Assembly: GCA_016215025.1 (NCBI GenBank)
Contig: JACRMI010000149.1
Span: forward strand, 1 to 41,166
Reading direction: 5' to 3'
Origin: Chloroflexota bacterium
GTDB lineage: Bacteria > Chloroflexota > Anaerolineae > UBA4142
DNA length: 41,166 nucleotides
Made by a program: the position numbers and the translations under genes. The notes under the pieces are model-generated. The model did no database searches. It was given only the letters and a program-made list of their open reading frames with translations, and was not told the origin of the DNA. Positions 31,972 to 39,868 of the stretch are shown here, piece by piece (position 1 is the first letter of the stretch; each line of letters opens with the position of its first letter).

Positions 31972-32001
31972 TTGCGTACGCGCTCCGTCTTGTGTTAGAA
32001 T
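31972..32001 (+). promoter_or_regulatory. Promoter of the acyl-CoA synthetase gene
   Basis: TTGCGT (31972-31977), 18-bp spacer, TAGAAT (31996-32001) with extended -10 TG (TGTTAGAAT). Confidence 0.65.
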
Positions 32002-32075
32002 AGTATTAAATCGAAACAACTGAACGCGTTGAAGGAACCTGTCCAGAAATAAAATCCCAAGAAGGAGACACGCCG

Positions 32076-33659
32076 ATGTTTGTTCCGTTGGTTCCCTTGG
32101 AGTTTCGTGATCGGGCTGAGATGTTGTTCGCCAAAAAAATTGGCGTCATCGACGGCGAAATGCTGTTCACGTATGCGCAATTTGGTGCGCGCACTCATCA
32201 ACTCGCGAATGCGCTGCGGGCGAACGGATTGGAAAAGGGTGATCGCGTTTCGTTCATTACTTACAACACGCACCAACTGCTCGAAGGTTACTATGGCGTG
32301 ATCGAAGCGGGCGGCATCCTCAATCCGATCAACGTCCGACTGACTCCCCAGGACATTAGCTACATTCTGAACCACTCCGCCAGCAAGTTTGTTTTCTTCC
32401 ACAACGATTTTCTTCCACTCATTCAAGCGATCAAACCGGTGCTCACCGCGACGAAATGCTTCATCGTAATGGAAGGTGAGGGCAAAGACGTTGCCACTGA
32501 CGAATATGAGGCGTTCCTCGCCAGCGCCAATGCCGACTATCATCGCCCCGACCTCGACGAAAATGACATCGCCGAATTGTTTTACACGAGCGGCACGACG
32601 GGCAAACCGAAAGGCGCGGCGACGACGCATCGCACGTTGTATCTGCACGCGCTCTATTCGGCGCTGGGGTTGGGTGTCAACGATTCGGACGTGATCTTGC
32701 ATATCGTTCCGCTCTTTCACGTGAATGGTTGGGGCACGCCGCAGACGTTGACCATGATGGGCGGCACGCACGTCATGCTCCGCAAAATCGACCCGACCAT
32801 GCTGTTGAGTCTAGTGCAAAAGCACAAGGTCACGCGCATGTTCGGCGTCCCGACGATTTTCAATGCGCTGTTGAATTTTCCCGATCTGCCAAAGTACGAT
32901 TTGTCCTCGGTCAAGAATGTTGTTCTCGGCGGTGCGCCATCTGCGCCAGCACTCGTCAAAGCGATTCAAGAAAAATTTGGTTGCCAGTGTATCGTCGGCT
33001 ACGGCTTGACCGAGACCTCGCCCGTGTTGACGCTTGCTCGACCCAAGGCGCATCTCGCCGGCGAACCGCTCGACATGCAAATGGCGCGCCAAGCCAAGAC
33101 TGGCTATCCCCTTCCGGGTGTGCAACTGCGCGTCATGGATGCGAACGGCAATGAAGTCAAAGCCGATGGCAAGCAGATTGGCGAGATCACGGTGCATTCG
33201 AATGTCGTGATGGATGGCTATTATCACGATCCGGATGCGACCAAGAATGCGATTCGCGATGGCTGGTTCCACACCGGCGACATGGCGGTCGTCGATGACG
33301 AGGGCTATGTGTTGATCGTCGACCGCAGCAAGGACATTATCATCAGCGGCGGCGAAAACATTTCGTCGGTCGAAATCGAAAATTGCTTGTATGCGAATCC
33401 CAAGGTCTTTGAGTGTGCCGTGGTCGCAGTGCCGGACGAAAAATGGGGCGAAGTACCGAAAGCGCTGGTGGTTTTAAAGCCAGGACAAACGGCGACGGAA
33501 GAAGAGTTCTTTGCCTATTGCAAAGCAAATCTTGCAGGGTTCAAAGTACCCAAGTCAATTGAGTTTCGCGATTCGTTGCCCAAGGGAGGCACAGGCAAGA
33601 TACTAAAGGCGAACCTGCGTAATCCTTTCTGGGAAGGTAAGGAAAAGCGCGTCAATTAG
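32076..33659 (+). CDS. Acyl-CoA synthetase (AMP-forming, fatty-acid-CoA ligase type)
   Basis: 527 residues; activates a carboxylic acid through an acyl-AMP intermediate to acyl-CoA. ATG 32076 has AAGGAG upstream. Motifs of the ANL superfamily are all present: the P-loop YTSGTTGKPKGA (about 169-180), GYGLTETSP (about 309-317), GWFHTGDMAVVDDEGYVLIVDRSKD hinge (about 395-419) with IISGGENISSVEIE, and the catalytic lysine in LPKGGTGKILKANLR near the C-terminus. Length and the motif context (LFHVNGWGTPQTLTMMGGTHV) fit the medium/long-chain fatty-acid or 3-methylmercaptopropionyl-CoA ligase group. The exact acid cannot be named. It is a single-gene unit with its own promoter and a strong downstream hairpin. 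Confidence 0.93.
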   Translation: MFVPLVPLEFRDRAEMLFAKKIGVIDGEMLFTYAQFGARTHQLANALRANGLEKGDRVSFITYNTHQLLEGYYGVIEAGGILNPINVRLTPQDISYILNHSASKFVFFHNDFLPLIQAIKPVLTATKCFIVMEGEGKDVATDEYEAFLASANADYHRPDLDENDIAELFYTSGTTGKPKGAATTHRTLYLHALYSALGLGVNDSDVILHIVPLFHVNGWGTPQTLTMMGGTHVMLRKIDPTMLLSLVQKHKVTRMFGVPTIFNALLNFPDLPKYDLSSVKNVVLGGAPSAPALVKAIQEKFGCQCIVGYGLTETSPVLTLARPKAHLAGEPLDMQMARQAKTGYPLPGVQLRVMDANGNEVKADGKQIGEITVHSNVVMDGYYHDPDATKNAIRDGWFHTGDMAVVDDEGYVLIVDRSKDIIISGGENISSVEIENCLYANPKVFECAVVAVPDEKWGEVPKALVVLKPGQTATEEEFFAYCKANLAGFKVPKSIEFRDSLPKGGTGKILKANLRNPFWEGKEKRVN

Positions 33660-33677
33660 AAAGTGGGATTGAGTAAT

Positions 33678-33717
33678 AAGCGCCGACAGAAATGTCTCTG
33701 TCGGCGCTTGTGCCTTT
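33678..33717 (+). terminator. Terminator-like hairpin after the acyl-CoA synthetase gene
   Basis: AAGCGCCGACAGA (33678-33690) and TCTGTCGGCGCTT (33697-33709) form a perfect 13-bp stem; the tail GTGCCTTT is only partly T-rich. Confidence 0.7.
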
Positions 33718-33760
33718 AATAGTGGTCCTACGGAACTGACCTTATAGAGAATAAATCCTA

Positions 33761-33789
33761 TTGAAGTCTACCTCAAGATACCCTAGAAT
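33761..33789 (+). promoter_or_regulatory. Promoter of the tandem c-di-GMP riboswitch transcript
   Basis: TTGAAG (33761-33766), 17-bp spacer, TAGAAT (33784-33789). Predicted start near 33796, 16 nt before the first aptamer. No comparable promoter is visible before the second aptamer. Confidence 0.75.
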
Positions 33790-33811
33790 ATGACTGAACA
33801 TTAAGATAGAC

Positions 33812-33901
33812 CTCACGATAAAGGCAAATCCGGCGAAAGCCGGAGACGCAAAGCTACGGGCCTAAAGTCGAATGACCAAGGTCGCCGGGTTACCGAAGAG
33901 A
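33812..33901 (+). ncRNA. Cyclic di-GMP-I (GEMM-I) riboswitch, copy 1
   Basis: The core is AAGGCAAA, then a stem capped by the GAAA tetraloop (CCGGCGAAAGCCGG), GACGCAAAGC, CGGGCCTAAAG (tetraloop-receptor side), CAAGGTCGCCGGGTTACCG. It matches the GEMM-I consensus in every conserved segment. It is followed 80 bp downstream by a terminator. It would sense c-di-GMP and control read-through to the glycosidase gene. Confidence 0.93.
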
Positions 33902-33980
33902 CTTGAGAAACGCGACTTGAACAGTAAGTTTTCTCTAGTCCGCCAATTTTGGGTGCACTGTTGTCGCAACTGACGTTGTG

Positions 33981-34018
33981 AATCCGCTCCGGTAATTCGG
34001 AACGGATTTTTTGTTTTC
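33981..34018 (+). terminator. Terminator of riboswitch copy 1
   Basis: AATCCG (33981-33986) pairs with CGGATT (34003-34008), inner CCG/CGG pairs, then TTTTTTGTTTT. It lies between the two aptamers, so RNA polymerase must pass it before copy 2 is made. Confidence 0.85.
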
Positions 34019-34071
34019 CTAAACGGATGGATGCGGAAAAAAGTAAGTTCTTGTCGAACGTTGATTAACAG

Positions 34072-34161
34072 ATCTCCGATAAAGGCAAATCCGGCGAAAG
34101 CCGGAGACGCAAAGCTACGGGCCTAAAGTCGAAAGACCAGGGTCGCCGGGTTACCGAAGAG
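34072..34161 (+). ncRNA. Cyclic di-GMP-I (GEMM-I) riboswitch, copy 2
   Basis: Nearly identical to copy 1: from ATAAAGGC to CCGAAGAG only two substitutions are seen (GAATGACC to GAAAGACC, and CCAAGG to CCAGGG). The flanks differ completely, so the aptamer has been duplicated or kept identical by selection. It precedes a second terminator and the glycosidase gene. Confidence 0.93.
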
Positions 34162-34220
34162 AAATGGCTGATGCACATTGTGCGATTGTACGATGCGTTG
34201 TGCGTCAGGGTGCTTTACCC

Positions 34221-34253
34221 ATTCGCTTCGGTTAACTGGAGCGAATTTTTTTT
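34221..34253 (+). terminator. Terminator of riboswitch copy 2
   Basis: ATTCGCT (34221-34227) pairs with AGCGAAT (34240-34246), then a run of eight Ts. The layout resembles the first terminator, but the stem sequence has changed on both sides while base pairing is kept. It ends 66 bp before the glycosidase start. Confidence 0.9.
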
Positions 34254-34318
34254 GACACGCAAATCAGTGCAGGTGTTGACCCCATAATTGCCGACACGAT
34301 TGATCAGGGGAGTCTAAT

Positions 34319-35302
34319 ATGATGAACACGATACAGGGTATATCAACCGATCAAGCCGAACGACCGCCGTTGCACCACTTGTTGAAACTTGTCTTGGCGA
34401 TTACGGTCTTGGTCCCAGTCTGGTTATTTACAGTGTTAGCCACTCGTGCGGAATCTGTCCCCCCCAAGCCGACAGCCGAACCCGCGAAGGCGGCAAAACA
34501 ATCGGTCTACACGACATTTCTTCCATTGGTAACAATCACGCTTCCCCCTGTATCGCCGAAGAAAGGTTTGGCGTGGACATATCAATACTGCGAAGACGTA
34601 AATTCGATCCGCGCACTGTGGGTGTACGACTGGGGAATGAATCCAAAGATTTGCAACTCTAGTCTCGAAAGTATTCCGATGATTCGCGATGCCGATCAGT
34701 GGGCACGGTCGAAACAAGTCGGTGGCAATTCCCAGTGGATTCTTGGCTTTAACGAGCCTGACTTGTGTCCCGATCAAGCATGTTTAACGCCTGCCCAAGC
34801 CATTCCGCTATGGCACGAAATCGAAGCGCAATTTCCAAACAAGAAGCTGGTTGCGCCCGTTCCGTCCCAAGTCCATTTGAATTGGCTCGTCGAATTTCGC
34901 GATGGTTACATTGCGACCTATGGCACTCCCCCGCGCTTTGATGCGCTAGCTATGCATTGGTATGGATTCTCCCATGCTCATGCCAAAGCCGTGATTGATT
35001 GGTACAAGGCCCGCGCGACTGAATTTGGCGTGAGGGAACTGTGGCTAACCGAGTTTTCGTTTCCGATTGCAGACAAAGGCACATGTTGTGGGTATTCGCA
35101 AACCGATGTGATGAACGATGCACAGAAATTAATGACGGACCTCGATAATGATCCCATGATCACTCGTTACGCCTGGTTCGCGCCACGCATCGATCCTGGC
35201 GATCCATTGCTCGTTTTGGGGACAGCTCAGTGCGGCGGTCCGCTGCTGGATTTTACTGGCAAGACGTTGACCAACTGGGGAACGATGTACCGCGCGCACT
35301 AG
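34319..35302 (+). CDS. Secreted or anchored GH128-like glycoside hydrolase (Glyco_hydro_cc), c-di-GMP-controlled
   Basis: 327 residues; start ATG 34319 (a second ATG follows directly) with GGGGAG upstream. Residues about 19-42 form one hydrophobic helix (signal peptide or anchor), then a Pro/Ala linker. The catalytic domain (about 80-327) resembles the Asl1/Glyco_hydro_cc family: GLAWTYQYCED, WVYDWGMNP, QWILGFNEPDL with the likely acid/base Glu, FDALAMHWYGF, and LWLTEFSFP with the likely nucleophile Glu, then ITRYAWFAPR. GH128 enzymes cleave beta-1,3-glucan. Cysteine pairs (YCED, ICNSS, CPDQACL, TCCGY) suit an extracellular protein. Two tandem c-di-GMP riboswitches control it, so it is probably made or stopped in step with matrix formation or dispersal. 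The exact glycan is unknown. Confidence 0.8.
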   Translation: MMNTIQGISTDQAERPPLHHLLKLVLAITVLVPVWLFTVLATRAESVPPKPTAEPAKAAKQSVYTTFLPLVTITLPPVSPKKGLAWTYQYCEDVNSIRALWVYDWGMNPKICNSSLESIPMIRDADQWARSKQVGGNSQWILGFNEPDLCPDQACLTPAQAIPLWHEIEAQFPNKKLVAPVPSQVHLNWLVEFRDGYIATYGTPPRFDALAMHWYGFSHAHAKAVIDWYKARATEFGVRELWLTEFSFPIADKGTCCGYSQTDVMNDAQKLMTDLDNDPMITRYAWFAPRIDPGDPLLVLGTAQCGGPLLDFTGKTLTNWGTMYRAH

Positions 35303-35500
35303 TGCTCTAAAACTCGATTGCAAAGTCAACACGAAAAAACTCTCTCCCAATTTGAGCCGATGCTTGTCAATGCTCTGCGGTGAGCCATTGCCTCTTCGGC
35401 AACACTGGTTAGGGACTGCCTCTTCCTCGCACGCTAACCCCGATTCGTCTTCTTATCTCTCAATTCCCTCTTGCTGAACTGAAACTGCGCTAATCATTTT
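35303..35500. other. Intergenic region without recognised content
   Basis: Pyrimidine-rich, with two short inverted repeats (TTGCC-TCTTC-GGCAA; GGTTAG...CTAACC). No credible ORF, and no T-tailed terminator was seen for the glycosidase gene. Confidence 0.4.
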
Positions 35501-35529
35501 TTGACATCTTGCCCAAATGGACATAGAAT
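35501..35529 (+). promoter_or_regulatory. Strong consensus promoter of an orphan short RNA
   Basis: TTGACA (35501-35506), 17-bp spacer, TAGAAT (35524-35529): the best -35 in the window. Predicted start near 35536. Confidence 0.8.
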
Positions 35530-35535
35530 GTAAGC

Positions 35536-35621
35536 AACTATATTTAGACTCCTGTCCGTGTAGGGCAAATCGGGGCGTCAAGGAAAACCCAATCTGTTTG
35601 GATTGGCGTTTTTTTTTTAGC
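35536..35621 (+). ncRNA. Candidate small RNA or attenuated leader of about 85 nt
   Basis: The transcript runs from the consensus promoter to the terminator at 35589-35621. It contains GTAGGGCAAATCGGGGCGTCAAGG, which shares GGCAAATC with the GEMM aptamers nearby but lacks their tetraloop stem and receptor, so it is not a standard c-di-GMP riboswitch. No good ORF fits inside. It may be an independent sRNA or the attenuated leader of the histidine kinase gene 250 bp downstream. Confidence 0.5.
35589..35621 (+). terminator. Intrinsic terminator of the orphan short RNA
   Basis: CCAATC and GATTGG form a perfect 6-bp stem around TGTTTG, then CG and a run of nine Ts. Confidence 0.82.
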
Positions 35622-35869
35622 CTCTATCCAAATGGGCTGACAGCTGCGAACTTTGAAGTGGTGCATGATTTCCGTAAAGATCCAACTGAGTTCGATACAT
35701 TTGGAATCGCTTTGCTGCATCGGCAGGTTGAAAGAAATGCCGTGCCAATTCCATCATAGTATATAGTTCACATAGATTGTTGAATCGCCGCTCAGCTAGC
35801 TACTGAAATTGAGCGTGCTCTCTTCAAACCGAAATTTGCTCTTGGGCTTTTAACTTGAGGTAGTCGTCG
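35622..35869. other. Leader of the histidine kinase gene
   Basis: About 250 bp without a recognisable gene or hairpin. Bases 35757-35766 (ATAGTATATA) are AT-rich and may hold a promoter, but no well-spaced -35 was found. A 80-codon frame across 35517-35759 includes the terminator above and is not accepted as a gene. Confidence 0.4.
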
Positions 35870-38647
35870 ATGACTGATCATTCGTCTTGGCTCGAGAATC
35901 GCAAGTCCAGCACGCTCAAATCCGGCGTTCGATTTTCAGCGCCATCCAATCCCACTACTCCGACGATGCCAGGATCGCCTTTAGGTTGCACAGATCTCTT
36001 GTTCAGCGCCAAGCCCGAACAGGCGGTCGCCGAAGCAATACATGGGAACACGCCGGACCTACGCAAATTATTGGATTGTTTACCCGACGGTGTCGCACTG
36101 GCGGATTCGTCCGGTCGCATCGTCGAATGGAACGCGGGCATGGAGCGTCTCTTTGGATTAGCGCGCTCCGAAGTGCTCAATCGATCCTACGACGAAATCG
36201 CGCGGCACTATGCGGCACCTGCCCAAGCCTTGCCCGTCAAATCCACTCAACGGCAATTCATCGGCGGCAGTCCGTCTGCCTGGGATGGCAGCGTGGTCAA
36301 GGTGCGCATCAAACGTACCGATGGGAGCGAACGCCTGATGCAACATCAGGTCTTCTCTATTCCAACTCGCGACGAAGTGTTGACGGGCATTCTGGCGCGA
36401 GACATTACTGTCAATGTCGCAACGGAACATGAGCTGCGCAAGACCAAAGAGGAACTTGAACATCGAGTGGAGGAAAGGACGGCGGCGCTGTCCCAAGCTA
36501 TTCTTACCTTGCAGCAGGAAATCGCCGCCCGACGCCAAGTCGAAGAATCATTGACCTATCGACTCAAAGTCGAAAAAATTGTCAGCCGAATCTCCAATCG
36601 TTTTTTGTCCGTCACGCCGGAGGCGCTCGAAGATGAAATTCGTTTTGCGCTGCAAACGATCGGTGAATTTATTAGCGCGGACTTGGGGTACGTGTTCATG
36701 TTCGACAAGGAAGGTGTTCCCTCAGCGCGCGTGTACGAATGGGCAAAGACTCCATCGGACATAATCCTTTTGGACACGGAATATGTTTCGCTCGAGCCGT
36801 TTGGGTGGGCACGCCAACAGATTAAAGTCAACACCCAGATTCAGTATTCGACCATAGATGATCTTCCGCCTGAAGCAGTAGCGGAACGAGAATTTTTTTC
36901 CAGTTACGGTATTCAATCCTTTGTCGCGGTTGCCATATTTGCAGACGACAATTTGTTTGGGGCGCTTGGTTTTGCGACCCGGCAGAGTGTCAAGATTTGG
37001 GCAGAAGAAGATGTTTTGCTGTTTCGGATGGTTGCCGAAATTCTGGGCAAGGTGCTGCATCACCATCAGGCGGAACATGCGTTGGAGGCGATCAAAATTC
37101 GCCAAACGGCGATGCTTAGTCTTTTGCCTGCGGCGGTATACATTTGCTATCAGACTCCGGCTGGGCGAATCGTCACCTGGGTCAGTTCCAATATCGAGCG
37201 ACTGACTGGCTTTTCTGCCAGTCAGTTCAGAGAAGGCACTGGGTTGTGGCGTTCACGGATTCATCCCGACGATCAAGCGCGCGTTGCCGATACATTCTGC
37301 CACGACATGGGCGGACCCATTTCGCTGGAGTATCGCTGGCAGTGCGCCGATGGAACGTATCGTTGGATTCTCGATCAAGCGATCATGAAAAGTGCCAGCG
37401 AACCGAATCAATTGGTAGGCGTCTGGCTCGATATTACGGCGCGGCACGAATCCGAACAAGCCGAGCATGAGCAGCGTATTCTCGCCGAAGCGTTGCGCGA
37501 TACAGCGGAGTTGCTCAATAACACCCTCGCGACCAATCAGATTGTTCAGGCTTTGTTGGGGAGCGTCGAACGGGTGGTGCAGTGCGATGGCTGCAACATC
37601 ATGTTGATCGAAGACAATCTCTTGCGGGTCGTTGCCGCGCGCGGTTACGAAGCGTTGGGGGAGACCAATCTCCTCGGGGCGAGCTTCGATGTGGAAAAAT
37701 TTTTCGGCTTGCAGCAGAACGTGATGAACGGACTGCCGCACCTCGTTGCCGACACGGAGGCGGATGCCAATTGGTGTTTTACTTTAGAAACTCATTGGAT
37801 TCGATCCTACATCGGATTGCCGCTCCAAGTGCAAGGACAGACGATGGGTTGTTTGAACGTCGATAGTGCGACCCCGGATTATTTCAACGAAACGCACGTG
37901 GCGCGCTTGAAAGCGTTGACCGCGCAAGCGTCGGTTGCGTTGACGAACGCGCAGTTGTACGCGGAAACCAATCATAAAGCGGAACGCTTACGGGCCCTGT
38001 CGCAGCGGCTCGTCGAAGCGCAAGAAATCGAGCGCGCCCGCATCGCGCGGGATTTGCACGACGGCATTGGACAAATCCTGACCGCGCTCATGGTCGATTT
38101 GCATTATTTCGAACGTCAAAGCCAAAAGCCGGACCTGTTGTTGGCGCGGGTTTCGGATTCCAAAAAAACCGTGAACAACGGACTGGCCGATCTGCGCAAA
38201 ATGCTGTCCGATCTTCGACCGACGATGCTGGGATACCTGGGTTTGGTCAACGCGCTGCAACAATATGTCGATAATTTCCGTCGCCAGTTTGAAATTTCAG
38301 CGGAACTGGAAACCGTCGGTTTAAACGACGTGCATTTTTCGGACGATATGGAAATTGCCTTGTATCGAATCGTGCAGGAAGCATTGACCAATGTGGCGCG
38401 CCATGCCCAAGCCAAGCACGCCGAGGTTTTGCTCACGCATGTCGACGATTCGCTTAAGGTGATGATCTGGGACGATGGCATAGGCTTTGATTCGAGTGCG
38501 CCGATCCTGGGTCAGCATATGGGTCTGCTGGGTATGCGCGAACGGGTTGAAATGTTCGGAGGAACGTTTACAGTCGAAAGTGGTCCTGGAGATGGCACAA
38601 CCATACTTGTCGAGGTACCCTATGTCGATTCGAATTTTGCTCGTTGA
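35870..38647 (+). CDS. Cytosolic PAS/GAF hybrid sensor histidine kinase (HisKA_3, NarL-type partner)
   Basis: 925 residues without transmembrane helices. Order: a non-conserved N-terminus (1-60); PAS (about 65-175; LLDCLPDGVALADSSGRIVEWNAGMERLFG); coiled coil (about 190-240; EELEHRVEERTAALSQ); GAF (about 245-390); PAS/PAC (about 405-525; SNIERLTGFSASQFREGTG...WILDQAI); GAF (about 545-690); HisKA_3 (about 712-785; ERARIARDLHDGIGQ with phospho-acceptor His730); HATPase_c (about 820-920; EALTNVARHAQAKHAEV as N-box, WDDGIGFD, GLLGMRERVEMFGG). ATG 35870 has TTGAGGTAG upstream. The response regulator starts inside its last codons, so they form a coupled two-component pair. GAF and PAS domains suggest an intracellular small-molecule, light or redox input. 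Confidence 0.92.
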   Translation: MTDHSSWLENRKSSTLKSGVRFSAPSNPTTPTMPGSPLGCTDLLFSAKPEQAVAEAIHGNTPDLRKLLDCLPDGVALADSSGRIVEWNAGMERLFGLARSEVLNRSYDEIARHYAAPAQALPVKSTQRQFIGGSPSAWDGSVVKVRIKRTDGSERLMQHQVFSIPTRDEVLTGILARDITVNVATEHELRKTKEELEHRVEERTAALSQAILTLQQEIAARRQVEESLTYRLKVEKIVSRISNRFLSVTPEALEDEIRFALQTIGEFISADLGYVFMFDKEGVPSARVYEWAKTPSDIILLDTEYVSLEPFGWARQQIKVNTQIQYSTIDDLPPEAVAEREFFSSYGIQSFVAVAIFADDNLFGALGFATRQSVKIWAEEDVLLFRMVAEILGKVLHHHQAEHALEAIKIRQTAMLSLLPAAVYICYQTPAGRIVTWVSSNIERLTGFSASQFREGTGLWRSRIHPDDQARVADTFCHDMGGPISLEYRWQCADGTYRWILDQAIMKSASEPNQLVGVWLDITARHESEQAEHEQRILAEALRDTAELLNNTLATNQIVQALLGSVERVVQCDGCNIMLIEDNLLRVVAARGYEALGETNLLGASFDVEKFFGLQQNVMNGLPHLVADTEADANWCFTLETHWIRSYIGLPLQVQGQTMGCLNVDSATPDYFNETHVARLKALTAQASVALTNAQLYAETNHKAERLRALSQRLVEAQEIERARIARDLHDGIGQILTALMVDLHYFERQSQKPDLLLARVSDSKKTVNNGLADLRKMLSDLRPTMLGYLGLVNALQQYVDNFRRQFEISAELETVGLNDVHFSDDMEIALYRIVQEALTNVARHAQAKHAEVLLTHVDDSLKVMIWDDGIGFDSSAPILGQHMGLLGMRERVEMFGGTFTVESGPGDGTTILVEVPYVDSNFAR

Positions 38648-39266
38648 CGATCATGCGGTGGTCCGCCGTGGTCTCCGCGCGCTGCTCGACGCCGAGTCCG
38701 AGTTCCAAGTGGTTGGCGAAGCGGCGGACGGTGACCATATTTTGCAGCTCACGCAATCGCTCCAGCCCGATGTGATACTGATGGATGTCAACATGCGGCG
38801 TCTGAATGGCATCGAGGCGACGCGCCAAGTGGTGGCAAAGTTTCCCAAGACGCGGGTGCTGATACTGACGCTGCATGAAGATGTCGGATTTTTGCGCGAG
38901 GCGATGGAAGCGGGCGCAGCCGGTTACATTCTCAAATCCGCCATCGAGCTGGAAATCATCAAGGCGATTCACACGGTGGTCAGCGGCGATCCCTATGTCG
39001 ATTCGGCCATGGCGGCGGTGATCTTGAAAAGTCTCACAGCTCCCAAAGATGCGGAGGACCGTTCGTTGGATGATTTGTCCAAGCGCGAGATCGACATACT
39101 GCGCTTGATCGCACACGGGCATACGAACCGCGAGATTGCGGCGGAGTTGCATATCAGCGTTCGCACCGTGGAAGGACATCGCGCCAGCATCCTGAGCAAA
39201 TTGAATCTCTCGACGCCCATTCAAATCGTGCGGTACGCGATGAAGCATGGCTTGCTCGACGAGTAA
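38622..39266 (+). CDS. NarL/LuxR-family response regulator
   Basis: 214 residues. ATG 38622, with GAGG six bases upstream, overlaps the kinase gene by 26 nt; longer in-frame starts would lie wholly in kinase coding sequence. Receiver domain (1-120): ILLVDDHAVVRRGLRALL, phospho-acceptor Asp55 in VILMDVNM, VLILTLHEDVGFLREAMEAGAAGYILKSA. LuxR-type helix-turn-helix (about 145-210): LSKREIDILRLIAHGHTNREIAAELHISVRTVEGHRASILSKLNL. It is the DNA-binding output of the adjacent HisKA_3 kinase. The targets are unknown; no repeated operator-like motif was recognised nearby. Confidence 0.95.
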   Translation: MSIRILLVDDHAVVRRGLRALLDAESEFQVVGEAADGDHILQLTQSLQPDVILMDVNMRRLNGIEATRQVVAKFPKTRVLILTLHEDVGFLREAMEAGAAGYILKSAIELEIIKAIHTVVSGDPYVDSAMAAVILKSLTAPKDAEDRSLDDLSKREIDILRLIAHGHTNREIAAELHISVRTVEGHRASILSKLNLSTPIQIVRYAMKHGLLDE

Positions 39267-39424
39267 TTGATCCTAGCTTGCTGTTTGGTCGAAGTCAGAT
39301 CTGGCGATTAGAAATCGCGGCAACGACAACGCCAAGCCCGCCTACGCGGGCTGCATTAAATCCGCGCCGGCGGATTTCGTGATTTTGTAGACGCGAATTG
39401 ATTCGCATGGCGACTTAACCTCAA
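39267..39424. other. Intergenic region with two hairpins after the response regulator
   Basis: CCCGC-ctac-GCGGG (about 39336-39349) and ATCCGC-gccg-GCGGAT (about 39359-39374) are adjacent short palindromes without T-tails. A true terminator follows at 39425. No gene is visible. Confidence 0.5.
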
Positions 39425-39464
39425 CCTCTCTCAACGCAAAGACCGTTGAGAGAGGTTTTGTTTT
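39425..39464 (+). terminator. Rho-independent terminator of the two-component operon
   Basis: CCTCTCTCAAC (39425-39435) and GTTGAGAGAGG (39445-39455) form a perfect 11-bp stem with a 9-nt loop, followed by TTTTGTTTT. Confidence 0.92.
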
Positions 39465-39529
39465 AAAAGCACCTAACAAAATGTCACGTCTTCGGGGTGA
39501 ATCGTTCCACAAAAAGCAAAGATCTTTTG

Positions 39530-39622
39530 GGACGCGGACAAACGCGGACAAACGCTGATAAAAGTTTCATCCGCGTGGCTGTGGCGAACTTCGCCACAGT
39601 CAATCTGCGTTCGTCCGCGTCC
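39530..39622. repeat. Nested palindrome with 10-bp tandem repeat
   Basis: Outer arms GGACGCGGACAAACGC (39530-39545) and GCGTTCGTCCGCGTCC (39607-39622) pair with one mismatch; inner arms CTGTGGCGAA (39579-39588) and TTCGCCACAG (39590-39599) are perfect. The left arm contains three 10-bp units (CGCGGACAAA twice, CGCTGATAAA). A composite REP or small MITE-like unit. Confidence 0.8.
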
Positions 39623-39868
39623 AATTGCTTGTTTGGTTTCGGCTTGTCCGAGTTAGGGTCACAAAGTTCAATCCCGGGATTGATTGCGGTATTTACGGGT
39701 GTAACTACGTGCGTAGTCAGCGTGTGGCGACTACGTAAGCAAGCACGGAAAAGTTACTAGAAAATGGAGGGATTATACGCTACCTCATTGGCTCAATTGT
39801 TCTTATACTGTTTGATGCAGAATCGGGAGTTGGTGCCATTCATTTTCGCATCTGCTAGGGAGCAACCC
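39623..39868. other. Region upstream of the CheW-like gene
   Basis: The frame 39497-39760 crosses the palindrome. Its last 40 codons (SELGSQSSIPGLIAVFTGVTTCVVSVWRLRKQARKSY) read as a membrane helix with a basic tail, possibly a remnant of a broken membrane-protein gene. A TATACT at 39804-39809 could be a -10 but no good -35 is spaced correctly. Confidence 0.35.

Noticed and set aside
33812..34161. Considered a single two-aptamer cooperative riboswitch (glycine type)
   Set aside because: Each aptamer is followed by its own terminator about 80 or 60 nt downstream, so they look like two independent switches in series.
35517..35759. 80-codon ORF between glycosidase and kinase
   Set aside because: It contains an intrinsic terminator with nine Ts, starts before the predicted transcription start, and has no ribosome binding site.
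35885..35950. tRNA-like sequence in the 5' part of the histidine kinase gene (GGCGTTCGATTTTCAGCGCCA)
   Set aside because: It has a GTTCGATT like a T-loop and a GCGCCA end, but the T-stem does not pair and no acceptor or anticodon arm can be formed. At most a decayed remnant.
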